NCBI RefSeq assembly: GCF_008180615.1
Contig: NZ_VTEH01000001.1
Coordinates: 460,668-524,667 of the forward strand
Length of the DNA stretch: 64,000 nt
From: Rossellomorea vietnamensis
Lineage (GTDB): Bacteria; Bacillota; Bacilli; Bacillales; Bacillaceae_B
Reading direction: 5' to 3'
Part shown: positions 18,660-27,765 of the stretch, one piece after another
How the letters are laid out: each line of letters opens with the position of its first letter
Position numbering within the stretch: the stretch's first letter is position 1
Program-made: the position numbers and the translations under genes
Notes under the pieces: generated by a model
The model's database searches: none
What the model saw: the letters and a program-made list of their open reading frames with translations, nothing else
What the model was told of the DNA's origin: nothing

Positions 18660-20501
18660 CTAGTTTGTTTCTACTTTTTTCTTCTTAGTAACTCTTTCAC
18701 GCTCATTTTTATCAAGAATCTTTTTACGAAGACGGATTGATTCAGGAGTAACTTCACAGTACTCATCATCATTCAAGTATTCTAATGATTCTTCAAGAGT
18801 CATGATACGGGCTTTCTTGATTGTTACAGTTTGATCTTTATTAGCAGAGCGGACGTTAGTCGCTTGCTTTGTTTTGGTGATATTTACCGTGATATCATTC
18901 TCACGCGTATGTTCCCCAACAATCATACCCGCATAAATTTCTGTACCAGGCTCAACAAAAATTGTTCCACGGTCTTCTACACCCATGATACCATATTGAG
19001 AAGATTTACCTGTTTCCATTGAAACAATAACACCTTGTCTGCGTCCGCCGACTTGGCCTTTTTGCATAGGCTGGTAACTATCAAAGGTATGATTGATGAT
19101 TCCGTAACCGCGAGTCAATGTCATGAATTCAGTAGAGTAGCCGATCAATCCGCGGGCAGGCACCATGAAGATCAATCTTACTTGGCCGCTGCCATTGTTA
19201 ATCATATCAAGCATTTCGCCTTTACGTGTTCCCATGGATTCAATGATGCTTCCTGTATATTCTTCAGGAACATCGATTTGAACGCGTTCTACAGGCTCAC
19301 ATTTCACTCCATCAATTTCACGTACAATAACTTCCGGTTTTGAAACCTGCAGTTCGAATCCTTCACGGCGCATGTTTTCAATTAAGATAGAAAGATGAAG
19401 CTCACCACGGCCGGAAACTGTCCAAGCATCTGGGGAATCTGTGTTTTCGACACGTAAACTCACATCTGTTTGAAGCTGTGCAAGCAATCTTTCTTCAATT
19501 TTTCTTGAAGTGACATATTTACCTTCACGGCCCGCGAAAGGACTGTTGTTTACAAGGAACGTCATTTGAAGTGTAGGTTCGTCAATACGAAGCACAGGAA
19601 GTTGATCCTGATGATCGATTGGACAAACTGTTTCACCGACATTGATATCTTCCATTCCGGAAACTGCAATTAAATCCCCTGCATGTGCTTCTTGAATTTC
19701 AACGCGCTTGAGGCCCATAAAGCCAAAGATTTTCGATACACGGAAGTTTTTCACACTTCCATCAATTTTCATCAGTGCTACTTGCTGTCCTACTTTCATC
19801 GTCCCTCTGAATACGCGGCCGATACCGATACGTCCTACATAATCATTATAATCAAGAAGAGCTACCTGGAATTGAAGCGGTTCTTCGCGATTGTCGATTG
19901 GGGCAGGGATATTATCAATGACGGACTCATAAAGGCACTGCATGTTTTCATCCTGGTTAGCTGGATCAGGATCAACAGATGCCGTACCATTGATTGCAGA
20001 TGCATATACTACCGGGAATTCCAGCTGGTCTTCATTGGCATCAAGTTCAATGAAGAGCTCAAGAACTTCATCAATGACTTCTTCAGGACGTGCTGAGTCT
20101 TTGTCAATTTTATTTACTACTACGATTGGTGTTAAGTTCTGTTCAAGTGCTTTCTTAAGAACAAAGCGAGTTTGAGGCATACATCCTTCATATGCATCGA
20201 CAACAAGAAGTACACCGTCAACCATTTTCATGATCCGTTCAACTTCACCGCCGAAATCAGCATGTCCTGGTGTATCCAAGATGTTGATTCTGGTATCTTT
20301 ATACTGAATTGCCGTGTTTTTTGCTAAGATGGTGATTCCTCTTTCTCTTTCAAGATCATTGGAATCCATCGCACGTTCCTCAACATGCTCATTAGTACGG
20401 AAAATACCTGACTGTTTTAATAATTCATCTACTAAAGTCGTTTTACCATGGTCAACGTGGGCAATGATTGCTATATTTCTTAAATCGTCTCTCTTATTCA
20501 A
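18660..20501 (-). CDS. typA: TypA/BipA, ribosome-associated translational GTPase
   Basis: A GTPase of about 613 residues related to EF-G and LepA that binds the ribosome and supports 50S assembly and growth in the cold. Motifs: G1 [10 protein letters not shown]2 R-G-I-T-I, G3 D-T-P-G-H, G4 N-K-I-D, followed by the beta-barrel, two EF-G-like domains and the BipA-specific C-terminal domain with a lysine-rich tail. I place the start at the TTG (complement of 20499-20501), 7 bases after AGGAGTG, giving the same N-terminus as the B. subtilis protein; a GTG at 20510 abuts the ribosome binding site too closely. Confidence 0.95.
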   Translation of the reverse strand: MNKRDDLRNIAIIAHVDHGKTTLVDELLKQSGIFRTNEHVEERAMDSNDLERERGITILAKNTAIQYKDTRINILDTPGHADFGGEVERIMKMVDGVLLVVDAYEGCMPQTRFVLKKALEQNLTPIVVVNKIDKDSARPEEVIDEVLELFIELDANEDQLEFPVVYASAINGTASVDPDPANQDENMQCLYESVIDNIPAPIDNREEPLQFQVALLDYNDYVGRIGIGRVFRGTMKVGQQVALMKIDGSVKNFRVSKIFGFMGLKRVEIQEAHAGDLIAVSGMEDINVGETVCPIDHQDQLPVLRIDEPTLQMTFLVNNSPFAGREGKYVTSRKIEERLLAQLQTDVSLRVENTDSPDAWTVSGRGELHLSILIENMRREGFELQVSKPEVIVREIDGVKCEPVERVQIDVPEEYTGSIIESMGTRKGEMLDMINNGSGQVRLIFMVPARGLIGYSTEFMTLTRGYGIINHTFDSYQPMQKGQVGGRRQGVIVSMETGKSSQYGIMGVEDRGTIFVEPGTEIYAGMIVGEHTRENDITVNITKTKQATNVRSANKDQTVTIKKARIMTLEESLEYLNDDEYCEVTPESIRLRKKILDKNERERVTKKKKVETN

Positions 20502-20697
20502 TGTATTCACTCCTGATTGTTGATCGTATTAGATTTATATTAAACAAACATTATGAACTGTCTTCATGTGTTCCTTCATAAAATTCAGCTATAAGCGGCC
20601 TGCTTCTGATACCTTCTTTTATATCGCATCTCGTTTTTTCTTCTAACCTGAAAATGTACAGAGCATCTAGTTGGCTTGAAAAAACAACAACTAAGAC

Positions 20698-20703
20698 ATT
20701 ATA
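20698..20703 (-). promoter_or_regulatory. Possible -10 box of typA promoter
   Basis: A perfect TATAAT preceded by TGA lies about 200 bases upstream of typA on the minus strand; the matching -35 is weak. This would leave a leader of about 190 bases in which no known riboswitch was recognised. Confidence 0.35.
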
Positions 20704-20877
20704 TCACAGCATTCAGAAAAGCAAAAACAGATTTCTGTAAATATTGCTGCTGCAGTAATGATTTGGGTAAGTTAAACACCTCGAAATGCTTATCATTACT
20801 GAATTACGTAAAGTAATTGAGTTATTTCCCTTTGCATATTCCCTTTAATTGGAAGGCGTTTGTAGTGCTTTTATGTA

Positions 20878-21030
20878 GGCTCTTTATGTAAACTTTGCTG
20901 CTATTCTATAATAATTCCAAAAAAGAATAACCTGGTAACCATGAAAAGAAAAGAGCTGATCTCCCCGATTAGAGAAGAAACCTCTTGTATCCGGGGGTGT
21001 CCTAAAGCCACTATATTTGCGAAGACAGCC
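20878..21030 (+). mobile_element. MITE-like element, family A (copy 3)
   Basis: This copy begins GGCTCTTTATGTAAACTTTG and ends TTTGCGAAGACAGCC and includes the family block AACCTGGTAACCATGAAAAG. A spurious ORF runs through it. Flanking octamers match at only 4 of 8. It lies between typA and ylaF. Confidence 0.72.
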
Positions 21031-21307
21031 TTACTGCTTTTAATCTCAACGTTGATTGCCGTTCCAGGGGCACCTCTCCGCAGGGGAGTTGTGAAGTCAG
21101 CATCCGTTCAGCGGCTTCCAGTTATATCGGCTTTCCCAGAGGATTATAAACTCATCACGGAGAAAAGCAGGGCTACTAACTTAATGAAAGTTTCCCGGCA
21201 ATAAAATGTTAATGCGCTTACTTCCAGGAGAAATATACTTGTTATCATGTACATTCATTGATAAGATTTTAGACAAGTAAAACTTTTCATTAAAAGGAGA
21301 ATGATTG

Positions 21308-21493
21308 GTGAAAAACATTAAATGGGTTTTCGTTCTGTATGCGGTTCTTGCAGCCGCTTGTATAATGGCCATCGGAATTGCGGTAAGTGAAAAAAGTTTA
21401 TCCCTCGCTGCATTGTCTGTTACTGCTTGGGCAGTTGTCATGGGAATGGGCTTTAAAACGAAGAAAAAGTATAGAGAAGAAGGAAAATTATAG
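21308..21493 (+). CDS. ylaF: YlaF-like small membrane protein
   Basis: The product of about 61 residues has two hydrophobic segments (about 6-26 and 31-47) and a basic K-T-K-K-K-Y-R tail, the same plan and length as B. subtilis YlaF. AAAGGAGA is 7 bases before the GTG at 21308; a TTG three bases earlier is the alternative start. Convergent with suhB across a shared terminator. Function is unknown. Confidence 0.75.
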   Translation: MKNIKWVFVLYAVLAAACIMAIGIAVSEKSLSLAALSVTAWAVVMGMGFKTKKKYREEGKL

Positions 21494-21528
21494 TCTGTGT
21501 CTCTAGTGAGCATTAGTCTTTTCAACGT

Positions 21529-21559
21529 AAAAAGCTGGCCAGAATCGGCCAGCTTTTTT
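21529..21559. terminator. Bidirectional terminator between ylaF and suhB
   Basis: An AAAAAGCTGGCC / GGCCAGCTTTTTT stem with a 6-base loop serves both convergent genes. Confidence 0.9.
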
Positions 21560-21565
21560 AGTACC

Positions 21566-22372
21566 TTATTTCTTTAACTTAACATCTTTCAAATAGGTCT
21601 CAATGATATTTCGATGAAGGCCGGGCTTACAGGAGAATACCGAACTCTTTTCAAGCATATTCAGTTTCCCGCCATCCAGGCTTGTTACGACTCCGCCTAC
21701 TTCTTCAATGATGATCTTTCCAGCAGCAAAATCCCAAGGAGCAAGTCTCATGGTCATATAGCCGTCAATCCTTCCAGATGCTACATAAGCCATTTCCATA
21801 GCGGCAGACCCATATGATCTGGTTCCTCTAACATCTCTTACAAGCGGCCCAAGAACTTCCCTGTCAATTTTTTTATTATCTGTTACCCAAAGGGCATTCA
21901 CTCCTATTATGCTGTCCCTTACATCCACTTCTTCTAGCTGAGGAAGCTTCGTTTCATTCACGAAAGCTCCATGTCCCTTTCGCGCGTGGTATAACTCATC
22001 ATGAACAACATCATAAATGTATCCGAGCAGACCTTCTCCATCCTGATAAATACCAATGGATATAGCAAAATTCCGCTGCTGATGCACAAAGTTCATGGTG
22101 CCGTCGATTGGATCTATGATCCAGATTGTGCCTTTCATATCCTTCAGTTCATCTCCAAATCCCTCTTCACCCAGGATTCTATGTTCAGGATAAGTCTTTC
22201 TGATCCTTTCAATAAAGAACTGTTCTGTTTCCTGATCAACATTTGTGACAAGGTCATTTCTGTTCGATTTGGTTTCGATATTTAATTGTGTCTGAAACGA
22301 CTGCCGGATTCTTTCACCAGCTTCTTTAATCCATTGCTTAACATATGTATCAACTTCCCGCCAGTTAGACAT
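21566..22372 (-). CDS. suhB: Inositol-monophosphatase/SuhB-family phosphatase (YktC)
   Basis: A 268-residue Mg2+-dependent phosphatase of the FIG superfamily. Metal- and substrate-binding motifs are intact: G-E-E-G-F-G-D-E (about 69-76), W-I-I-D-P-I-D-G-T-M-N-F (about 86-97) and the C-terminal A-P-W-D-F-A-A-G. It corresponds by position and sequence to B. subtilis YktC, reported as an inositol-1-phosphatase; the physiological substrate may differ. The ATG has GGAGGACATCG upstream. Confidence 0.92.
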   Translation of the reverse strand: MSNWREVDTYVKQWIKEAGERIRQSFQTQLNIETKSNRNDLVTNVDQETEQFFIERIRKTYPEHRILGEEGFGDELKDMKGTIWIIDPIDGTMNFVHQQRNFAISIGIYQDGEGLLGYIYDVVHDELYHARKGHGAFVNETKLPQLEEVDVRDSIIGVNALWVTDNKKIDREVLGPLVRDVRGTRSYGSAAMEMAYVASGRIDGYMTMRLAPWDFAAGKIIIEEVGGVVTSLDGGKLNMLEKSSVFSCKPGLHRNIIETYLKDVKLKK

Positions 22373-22635
22373 TCGATGTCCTCCTTCTATATATCAGTTC
22401 TTTGATTGCTGGTAAGAGTCCAGTCCTTTAAGCCATGGCCGTAACCAGCGCTTAGAAGGTCTTATGTATTATTTGCAATTCACCAACTAAGATGTACTAA
22501 CTTTTTTCAAGCTTAATGTATATTGACAAACCCTTCAAGCATCTTGCATGCAGCCACAAAAATACGAACCCTTGAAAGTCTATTTCAGAGTCCGCTTAAA
22601 AAGCTATTTATGTTGATTAAGATTATTTCTCTAAC

Positions 22636-22830
22636 TTAAAGTGCCTTCAGTTTCAGGAGCTCTTCTCTGATTTTCATTAACTTCTCTTTCGTCTTTACCT
22701 GGATTGCAGTGTTTTTGTCTTCCATGGCCTCGAACAGGACAGCTAACTCATAATCCATTTCCAGCTTAAGCACCGCCATACGCTGTTGCTGGACATTCTT
22801 TTTCCTTGTCGTACTCATAACTTGCTTCAT
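22636..22830 (-). CDS. ykzI: YkzI-like small helical protein
   Basis: This 64-residue charged protein is predicted to be mostly alpha-helical, with about a quarter K and R, and has no signal or membrane segment. It sits between suhB and yktB where B. subtilis has ykzI. AAGGGTG lies about 9 bases before the ATG. Function is unknown. Confidence 0.72.
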   Translation of the reverse strand: MKQVMSTTRKKNVQQQRMAVLKLEMDYELAVLFEAMEDKNTAIQVKTKEKLMKIREELLKLKAL

Positions 22831-23012
22831 GGACAGTACACCCTTTCCTGATAATATTATTCTTAATTTTCTGAATTTATCTAGTACATTCTATGTGAAG
22901 GTTAAGAAACACGTAACTAAAATGTGCATTCACCCATTCATCCTGAATCAGCATTTTTCCTTCCCCTAAATGACTGTGATAAAATAATGGCATCAGCATA
23001 AGGAGGAACAAA

Positions 23013-23633
23013 ATGAACTTTACTGGTTTTACAGAAAATGACTTTAACATCTTCACCATTGATGGTCTGGATGAGCGAATGGAAGCTTTGATAGAGACCG
23101 TCCGACCTAAACTTGAAATTCTGGGACAGCATTTCTCCCCTGCCCTCAGCACCATGACTGGTGATGAAATGTTTCCCCATGTAGCTAAGCATGCCAGGCG
23201 CTCAGTGAACCCGCCGGATGATACCTGGGTTGCATTTGCCAATAATAAAAGAGGCTATAAGAAGCACCCCCATTTTCAAATCGGCCTTTGGGAAACCCAT
23301 GTATTCGTTTGGTTCGCTGTGATTTATGAAGCTCCCGGCAAAGAGCAGTTTGGAAGTAAGCTGGAACAAAACCTGGAACGTATTCAAAAGATCATTCCAC
23401 AAGATTTCGTATGGTCGGGAGATCACACCAAACCTGAGTCGCGAGCTTTATCTGAGATGGACGAACAGGAGTTATCCTCTTTATTCCAACGGCTGCAAAC
23501 CGTTAAAAAAGCTGAAATCCTTTGCGGAATCCGCATTCCGAGAGAACAAGCCGTCAAGCTCTCAGGGGATGAAACAATTGAAATAATAAGTGATGCGTTT
23601 GTAAAATTATTACCCCTTTACAAACTGAAATAA
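23013..23633 (+). CDS. yktB: YktB, UPF0637/DUF1054 family protein
   Basis: A 206-residue soluble protein colinear with B. subtilis YktB. Recognisable blocks are [27 protein letters not shown] and [21 protein letters not shown]. The ATG has a perfect AGGAGG site. Biochemical role is not known. It converges on yktA over a shared terminator. Confidence 0.92.
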   Translation: MNFTGFTENDFNIFTIDGLDERMEALIETVRPKLEILGQHFSPALSTMTGDEMFPHVAKHARRSVNPPDDTWVAFANNKRGYKKHPHFQIGLWETHVFVWFAVIYEAPGKEQFGSKLEQNLERIQKIIPQDFVWSGDHTKPESRALSEMDEQELSSLFQRLQTVKKAEILCGIRIPREQAVKLSGDETIEIISDAFVKLLPLYKLK

Positions 23634-23651
23634 ACATTGAGCTGAGCATGC

Positions 23652-23694
23652 AAAAAGAGGAAAGCCCCTGTAATATATGGGCTTTCCTCTTTTT
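23652..23694. terminator. Bidirectional terminator between yktB and yktA
   Basis: A 16-bp stem AAAAAGAGGAAAGCCC / GGGCTTTCCTCTTTTT encloses an 11-base loop. Confidence 0.92.
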
Positions 23695-23701
23695 CGTACT
23701 G

Positions 23702-23971
23702 CTATTTCATTTTTACAATATTGCTGTCAGACTCTTTCATTTTCTTCACTACCCGGTAAGAAGAGTAACCGCTTGATTCCTCAAATTCATTGCAGATTCT
23801 TTTCTCTTCAGCTTTACCGGGAACAATTTCTTTAAATCGCTTATAAGCCTCCATCAGTTTATCCCGTTCAATACCTTGCTCATAGGCCTTTTCAATATTT
23901 TGAAAAAAGCCGACAACATCTATGACTTCTTTTGTTGACCAGTCCAACGAAAAAGGATATTGATATTCCAT
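23702..23971 (-). CDS. yktA: YktA, UPF0223 family protein
   Basis: The product of about 89 residues is a small soluble UPF0223 protein, identified by M-E-Y-Q-Y-P at the start and by the block [22 protein letters not shown]. The ATG at 23971 has AAGGTGA 6 bases upstream; an in-frame GTG three codons earlier overlaps that site. It lies just downstream of the nitronate-monooxygenase-like gene. No function is established. Confidence 0.87.
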   Translation of the reverse strand: MEYQYPFSLDWSTKEVIDVVGFFQNIEKAYEQGIERDKLMEAYKRFKEIVPGKAEEKRICNEFEESSGYSSYRVVKKMKESDSNIVKMK

Positions 23972-24051
23972 GCCATTCACCTTGCTTTCTTAAGTGTTTA
24001 CCTTTTCTTTGCCTGCCTAAGGCGTTCCATTCTATCATAACACCAAGCTGA

Positions 24052-25023
24052 TCATTCGTTCTCCTTATTTGCAAACATAGAACCGGCCTCTGCAGCTTGT
24101 TTAACCATCCGGTCCATAAGTTCTTTTACAGGCGGGATATCATCAATCATACCCATTACCTGTCCTGCCCATCCGAACCCTTCTTCATTCTTGCCGTCAT
24201 AGATGAATTTCTTATTTGCTTCGCCGCTTATAAGATTCTTAAGTCCTTCATATCCCGCACCTTCTTTTTCAAGTGTCAGTATTTGATCTGTCCAGCTATT
24301 TGAAATGGCACGTGCAGGAGAGCCAAGCGATCGTTTGATGACCACTGTATCACTTTCCGAACCTCTTATCAACGCCTGCTTATATGCAGGAGATGCATGG
24401 ATGCATTCTTCAGTAGCGATAAATCTGGTACCCATCTCTACCCCTTCTGCTCCGAGGCATAATGCGGCTGCCATTCCTCTTCCGTCTCCTATCCCTCCTG
24501 ATGCAATGACCGGAATGGAAACTGCATCAACCACCTGGGGAATCAGCACAAAGGTCCCGATATCATCTTTTCCCAGGTGGCCGCCTCCTTCTGCACCTAC
24601 CACCATGACAGCATCTGCGCCTAGTTCCTCCGCCTTTACCGCCTGCCTTTTAGCTGCTACAAGCACCAGTTTTTTTATAGCACTTCCTTTCAGCATTTCA
24701 AACATTGGAGAAGGGTTCCCTCCCGTCATCGACACAACAGGAACGTTCTCATCAATGGCTGTCTGCAAAAATTCCTTGTAAGGACGGCCGTGCTGCCCTA
24801 TGGCAAAGTTAACTCCAAAGGGTTTATCAGTAAGTTCCCGGACTTTATGTATTTCTTCCTTTAATCTTTCAGGAGTTTCAAGCGACATCGCAGTTATCTG
24901 CCCAAGTCCTCCTGCATTGCTGACCGCTGCGGCCAATTCTGCATATGCAAGGTAGGCAAGACCTCCCTGTATGATTGGATACTGTATTTCCAGCAGTTCT
25001 GAAACTCTCGTTTTCCAATTCAT
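24052..25023 (-). CDS. Nitronate monooxygenase / FabK-like FMN enzyme
   Basis: A TIM-barrel flavoenzyme of about 323 residues. The N-terminal Y-P-I-I-Q-G-G-L-A and A-V-S-N-A-G-G-L-G-Q-I, the central G-A-D-A-V-M-V-V-G-A-E-G-G-G-H-L-G and the phosphate-binding I-A-S-G-G-I-G-D-G-R-G-M-A-A-A-L-x-L-G-A-E-G-V-E-M-G-T-R-F define the class I NMO/2-nitropropane dioxygenase and FabK superfamily; the H in G-H-L-G is the catalytic position in NMOs. FabK and NMO cannot be separated by eye. The ATG at 25023 follows AAAGGGTG. Divergent from speA. Confidence 0.85.
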   Translation of the reverse strand: MNWKTRVSELLEIQYPIIQGGLAYLAYAELAAAVSNAGGLGQITAMSLETPERLKEEIHKVRELTDKPFGVNFAIGQHGRPYKEFLQTAIDENVPVVSMTGGNPSPMFEMLKGSAIKKLVLVAAKRQAVKAEELGADAVMVVGAEGGGHLGKDDIGTFVLIPQVVDAVSIPVIASGGIGDGRGMAAALCLGAEGVEMGTRFIATEECIHASPAYKQALIRGSESDTVVIKRSLGSPARAISNSWTDQILTLEKEGAGYEGLKNLISGEANKKFIYDGKNEEGFGWAGQVMGMIDDIPPVKELMDRMVKQAAEAGSMFANKENE

Positions 25024-25273
25024 GATTATCACCCTTTCACCAATTAGTTCTATCCTTCACTAATGAAATCCTTTCAAATTCGACAAAATGTTAAAAGTGC
25101 GGGCTGATTACACTATGCAAAGAAAAGGCTAAATGCTATAATTCTTTATCGATAAGAGCAATCCTGCTTCTTACAGCTTGCTTTATCAAGAATCTTAATG
25201 AACCTAATGACTAATTCCTTATCTTTAAGGGAAAGGCTTAGATATAAAAGACTTTAAAGAGGTGTCGAATGAA

Positions 25274-26746
25274 TTGTCTCAATACAAAACTCCTTTATTT
25301 ACCGGCTTAGTAGAACATAGCAGAAAAAATCCCGTACAGTTTCATATTCCCGGCCATAAGAAGGGAACTGGAATGGATCCAGAATTCAGGAACTTCATCG
25401 GTGATAATGCATTTTCGATTGATTTAATCAATATCGGACCGCTGGACGACCTCCATCAGCCCAAAGGAATGATCAAGGAAGCTCAGGAACTGGCGGCAGA
25501 AGCATTTGGCGCTGATTATACCTTCTTCTCAGTACAAGGTACGAGCGGAGCCATTATGACGATGGTCATGTCTGTCTGTGGACCGGGAGAAAAAATAATC
25601 GTTCCGAGAAATGTTCACAAATCGGTCATGAGCGCTATAGTATTTTCCGGAGCTACACCTATTTTTATCCATCCGGAAGTCGACGAAACTCTGGGGATTT
25701 CTCACGGCATCACGAACGATTCGGTTGCAAAAGCTCTTGAGCAGCATCCTGATGCCAAAGGAGTCCTGGTCATTAATCCTACCTACTTTGGGATTTCTGC
25801 GGATTTGAAAAAGATAGTAGAAATCGCCCATTCTTATGAAGTGCCTGTACTGGTCGATGAAGCCCACGGGGTTCACATTCATTTTCATGAGGATCTGCCA
25901 ATGTCAGCGATGCAGGCCGGAGCTGATATGGCTGCAACGAGTGTCCACAAGCTTGGTGGTTCAATGACCCAAAGCTCTGTATTGAACATGAAGACGGGCC
26001 TTGTATCTCCAAAACGGGTACAGACTATACTCAGCATGCTAACGACGACTTCCACGTCCTATCTTCTGCTTGCTTCCTTGGATGCAGCAAGAAAAAGACT
26101 TGCTACCGAAGGAAAGGAACTGATAGAAAGAACGATCGAGCTGTCTGAAAGCATAAGAAATCAGATTAATGAAATACAAGACCTTTATTGCGTTGGAAAA
26201 GAAATATTGGGCACCAAAGCAACTTTCGATTATGACCCGACCAAGTTGATTGTTTCAGTAAAGGAACTCGGAATCAGCGGATTTGATGCTGAAAAATGGT
26301 TAAGGGAAGTCTACAACATTGAGGTTGAGATGTCAGATATGTACAACATCCTCTGCATCATTACACCAGGAGACACTATTAAAGAAGGCGATAAATTGGT
26401 GGAGGCATTAACAGAGATGTCCTTTCAGTTTTCCAGCAAAGAAGGATTGCTGGAAATCGCTGAAGTCTTGCTGCCAGATATCCCTGTTTTGTCCATGACG
26501 CCTAGAGATGCGTTTTATGCTGAGACAGAAGTCATTCCGATGGAAGAGTGTGTCGGCCGTATCATTGCCGAGTTCATCATGGTATATCCTCCAGGAATCC
26601 CTATCTTTATTCCTGGGGAAATCATTACCGCAGAAAACATCACTTATATTCACAAAAATGTGGAAGCAGGCTTGCCTGTCCAAGGGCCTGAGGACTTTGA
26701 CCTTAAACACCTCAGGGTTATAAAGGAGCACAAGGCAATCAGGTAA
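25274..26746 (+). CDS. speA: SpeA, arginine decarboxylase (Orn/Lys/Arg decarboxylase family)
   Basis: This PLP enzyme of about 490 residues makes agmatine from arginine for polyamine synthesis. P-G-H-K-K-G near the N-terminus, D195-E-A-H198 and the PLP lysine K226 in A-T-S-V-H-K-L-G-G-S are visible, followed by the family C-terminal domain with Y-P-P-G-I-P. It is colinear with B. subtilis SpeA throughout. I choose the TTG at 25274 because the protein then starts M-S-Q like the B. subtilis enzyme and AGAGGTG lies about 10 bases upstream; a GTG at 25262 falls inside that site. Linkage to SR1 downstream is as in B. subtilis. Confidence 0.93.
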   Translation: MSQYKTPLFTGLVEHSRKNPVQFHIPGHKKGTGMDPEFRNFIGDNAFSIDLINIGPLDDLHQPKGMIKEAQELAAEAFGADYTFFSVQGTSGAIMTMVMSVCGPGEKIIVPRNVHKSVMSAIVFSGATPIFIHPEVDETLGISHGITNDSVAKALEQHPDAKGVLVINPTYFGISADLKKIVEIAHSYEVPVLVDEAHGVHIHFHEDLPMSAMQAGADMAATSVHKLGGSMTQSSVLNMKTGLVSPKRVQTILSMLTTTSTSYLLLASLDAARKRLATEGKELIERTIELSESIRNQINEIQDLYCVGKEILGTKATFDYDPTKLIVSVKELGISGFDAEKWLREVYNIEVEMSDMYNILCIITPGDTIKEGDKLVEALTEMSFQFSSKEGLLEIAEVLLPDIPVLSMTPRDAFYAETEVIPMEECVGRIIAEFIMVYPPGIPIFIPGEIITAENITYIHKNVEAGLPVQGPEDFDLKHLRVIKEHKAIR

Positions 26747-26770
26747 TAACCCATTTAAGATATAACAGAG

Positions 26771-26806
26771 CAAATCACCACTTCAATTGAAGTGGTGATT
26801 TGTTTT
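26771..26806 (+). terminator. speA terminator
   Basis: A perfect 16-bp inverted repeat (CAAATCACCACTTCAA and its complement) is followed by TTTT. Confidence 0.88.
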
Positions 26807-26871
26807 ATGGCTGCTTTTTTATATCCCGCGCTCAACCTGTTGAGTCTGCCCCGCTCGCTTTCCGGGATATC

Positions 26872-27118
26872 AAAAGCGGAAGCGCCTTGTCCAGCCCCGA
26901 CAGGCAAATGTTCCAAAGAGAAAAAAAGGCGGTCTTCCCTTTTATTCTCTTTGGGTTATTTGACCCCGAGGGGCTGGGCGCTGCAGCTGGACGCATCAAA
27001 AGCGGAAGCGCCTTGTCCAGCCCCGACAGACAAATGTTCCAAGGAGAAAAAAAAGCGGTCTTCCCTTTTATTCTCTGTGGGTTATTTGACCCCGAGGGGC
27101 TGGGCGCTGAAGCTGGAT
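26872..27118. repeat. Family C hairpin repeat, two tandem copies
   Basis: Two near-identical units begin AAAAGCGGAAGCGCC at 26872 and 26998 (period 126). Each folds as one long hairpin: the outer stem GCGCC...CAGCCCC pairs with GGGGCTGGGCGC, and the inner GAGAAAAAAAGG pairs with CCTTTTATTCTC. Further single copies are at 36775 and 63566. ORFs running through the unit are repeat translations, not genes. Confidence 0.85.
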
Positions 27119-27217
27119 GTGGATAATATAGCTAAAAGTAACACAAGGGGTGATTATAATTTTCCAAGCAATGAAAAAAGCCCCGTAAAAAAACGGGGCC
27201 CTGAATGCTATATCCTT

Positions 27218-27337
27218 TTAATCGTCTAATTCGTTTTCATTGTTACAATCACAGCTGCTGGAGAATAAAACCGATACCTTCTCATCTTCAAAGTGATCAA
27301 TAGTGTTTAAGCAGGACTGACAAACAATTGTACCCAT
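27218..27337 (-). CDS. sr1P: SR1P, GapA-binding peptide
   Basis: A 39-codon ORF with GGGAGG before its ATG. The peptide starts M-G-T-I-V-C-Q-S-C and continues with H-F-E-D-E-K-V, then a C-terminal C-D-C, matching B. subtilis SR1P, which starts M-G-T-I-V-C-Q-x-C and has the same length. There SR1P binds GapA, stabilises gapA mRNA and promotes the GapA-RNase J1 interaction. RNase J1 is encoded at 40.8 kb. The cysteine pairs suggest a metal-binding knuckle. Confidence 0.9.
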   Translation of the reverse strand: MGTIVCQSCLNTIDHFEDEKVSVLFSSSCDCNNENELDD

Positions 27338-27365
27338 CTTAAAACTCCTCCCATTATGCAGTAAT

Positions 27366-27381
27366 TTGAAAGCGTTTACTT
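27366..27381 (+). promoter_or_regulatory. cre-like site in the SR1 leader
   Basis: The sequence TTGAAAGCGTTTACTT matches WTGNAARCGNWWWCAW at 15 of 16 positions. It lies just downstream of the inferred SR1 start, at about +5 to +20, where bound CcpA could block transcription. A minor CcpA effect on SR1 has been reported for B. subtilis. Confidence 0.65.
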
Positions 27382-27392
27382 CCTATAAATCA

Positions 27393-27440
27393 ATAATAAT
27401 ATAACACAATTAAAATATCAAGCCTAAATTGTATGTCACA
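27393..27440 (-). promoter_or_regulatory. SR1 promoter with two CcpN operator matches
   Basis: On the minus strand TTGATA (27416-27421), a 17-base spacer and TATTAT (27393-27398) form a sigma-A promoter. TGTGTTATATT (27398-27408) and TGTGACATACA (27430-27440) each match the CcpN consensus TRTGHYATAYW at all 11 positions; their centres are 32 bp apart, close to three helical turns. CcpN represses sr1 under glycolytic conditions in B. subtilis. Confidence 0.75.
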
Positions 27441-27525
27441 TATACTTTTTTCAAGTTATTCTTTTACCTTCATTAGTATATGAGATTCTATTTGTCTTTA
27501 TATCTCGGCTTTTTAAATGGAGTTG

Positions 27526-27714
27526 TTATTTCTTCATGGCCCTTTCATAAAATCGCTGCACATTGCCCGCCAGCACAACATTAGACCAAACACATGCAAA
27601 TACAAACAATGCTGATAAACGGTTTAAGAACTTGTCAGTGTCTGCAATGACAAATGGTATGTACATCAGCTTAATAGAAAGATAAATAAGCTGGCTATCT
27701 TCCGCCGGTAGGCT
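27526..27714 (-). pseudogene. Possible remnant of a membrane-protein gene (C-terminal part)
   Basis: About 62 codons stay open on the minus strand between a TGA and a TAA. The translation has protein-like hydrophobic segments around K-L-M-Y-I-P-F-V-I-A-D and A-L-F-V-F-A-C-V-W-S-N-V-V-L-A and ends F-Y-E-R-A-M-K-K. No ribosome binding site or credible start is present, so it looks like the tail of a decayed gene. I do not recognise the family. Confidence 0.35.
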
Positions 27715-27765
27715 TGATCAGAAGTACAGAGGCTTCCACCCCTGCAGGGTTATTTTAAAATCAAA

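Larger units (their letters stand above)
27172..27386 (-). ncRNA. sr1: SR1 dual-function small RNA
   Basis: From the predicted start near 27386 to the terminator (stem GCCCCGT / ACGGGGC at 27179-27198 followed by T6) the transcript would be about 214 nt, close to the 205 nt of B. subtilis SR1. It carries the sr1P ORF and lies between speA and the pdh operon, the B. subtilis location. In B. subtilis SR1 also base-pairs with ahrC mRNA; I could not test that pairing because ahrC is outside the window. Confidence 0.85.

Noticed and set aside
20941..21204. 87-codon plus-strand ORF between typA and ylaF
   Set aside because: Most of it is a translation of a family A element; other copies have no matching frame and no ribosome binding site is present.
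26792..27229. Two overlapping plus-strand ORFs of 108-145 codons after speA
   Set aside because: They translate the tandem family C repeat in two frames, which explains their internal duplication; single copies elsewhere have no open frame.
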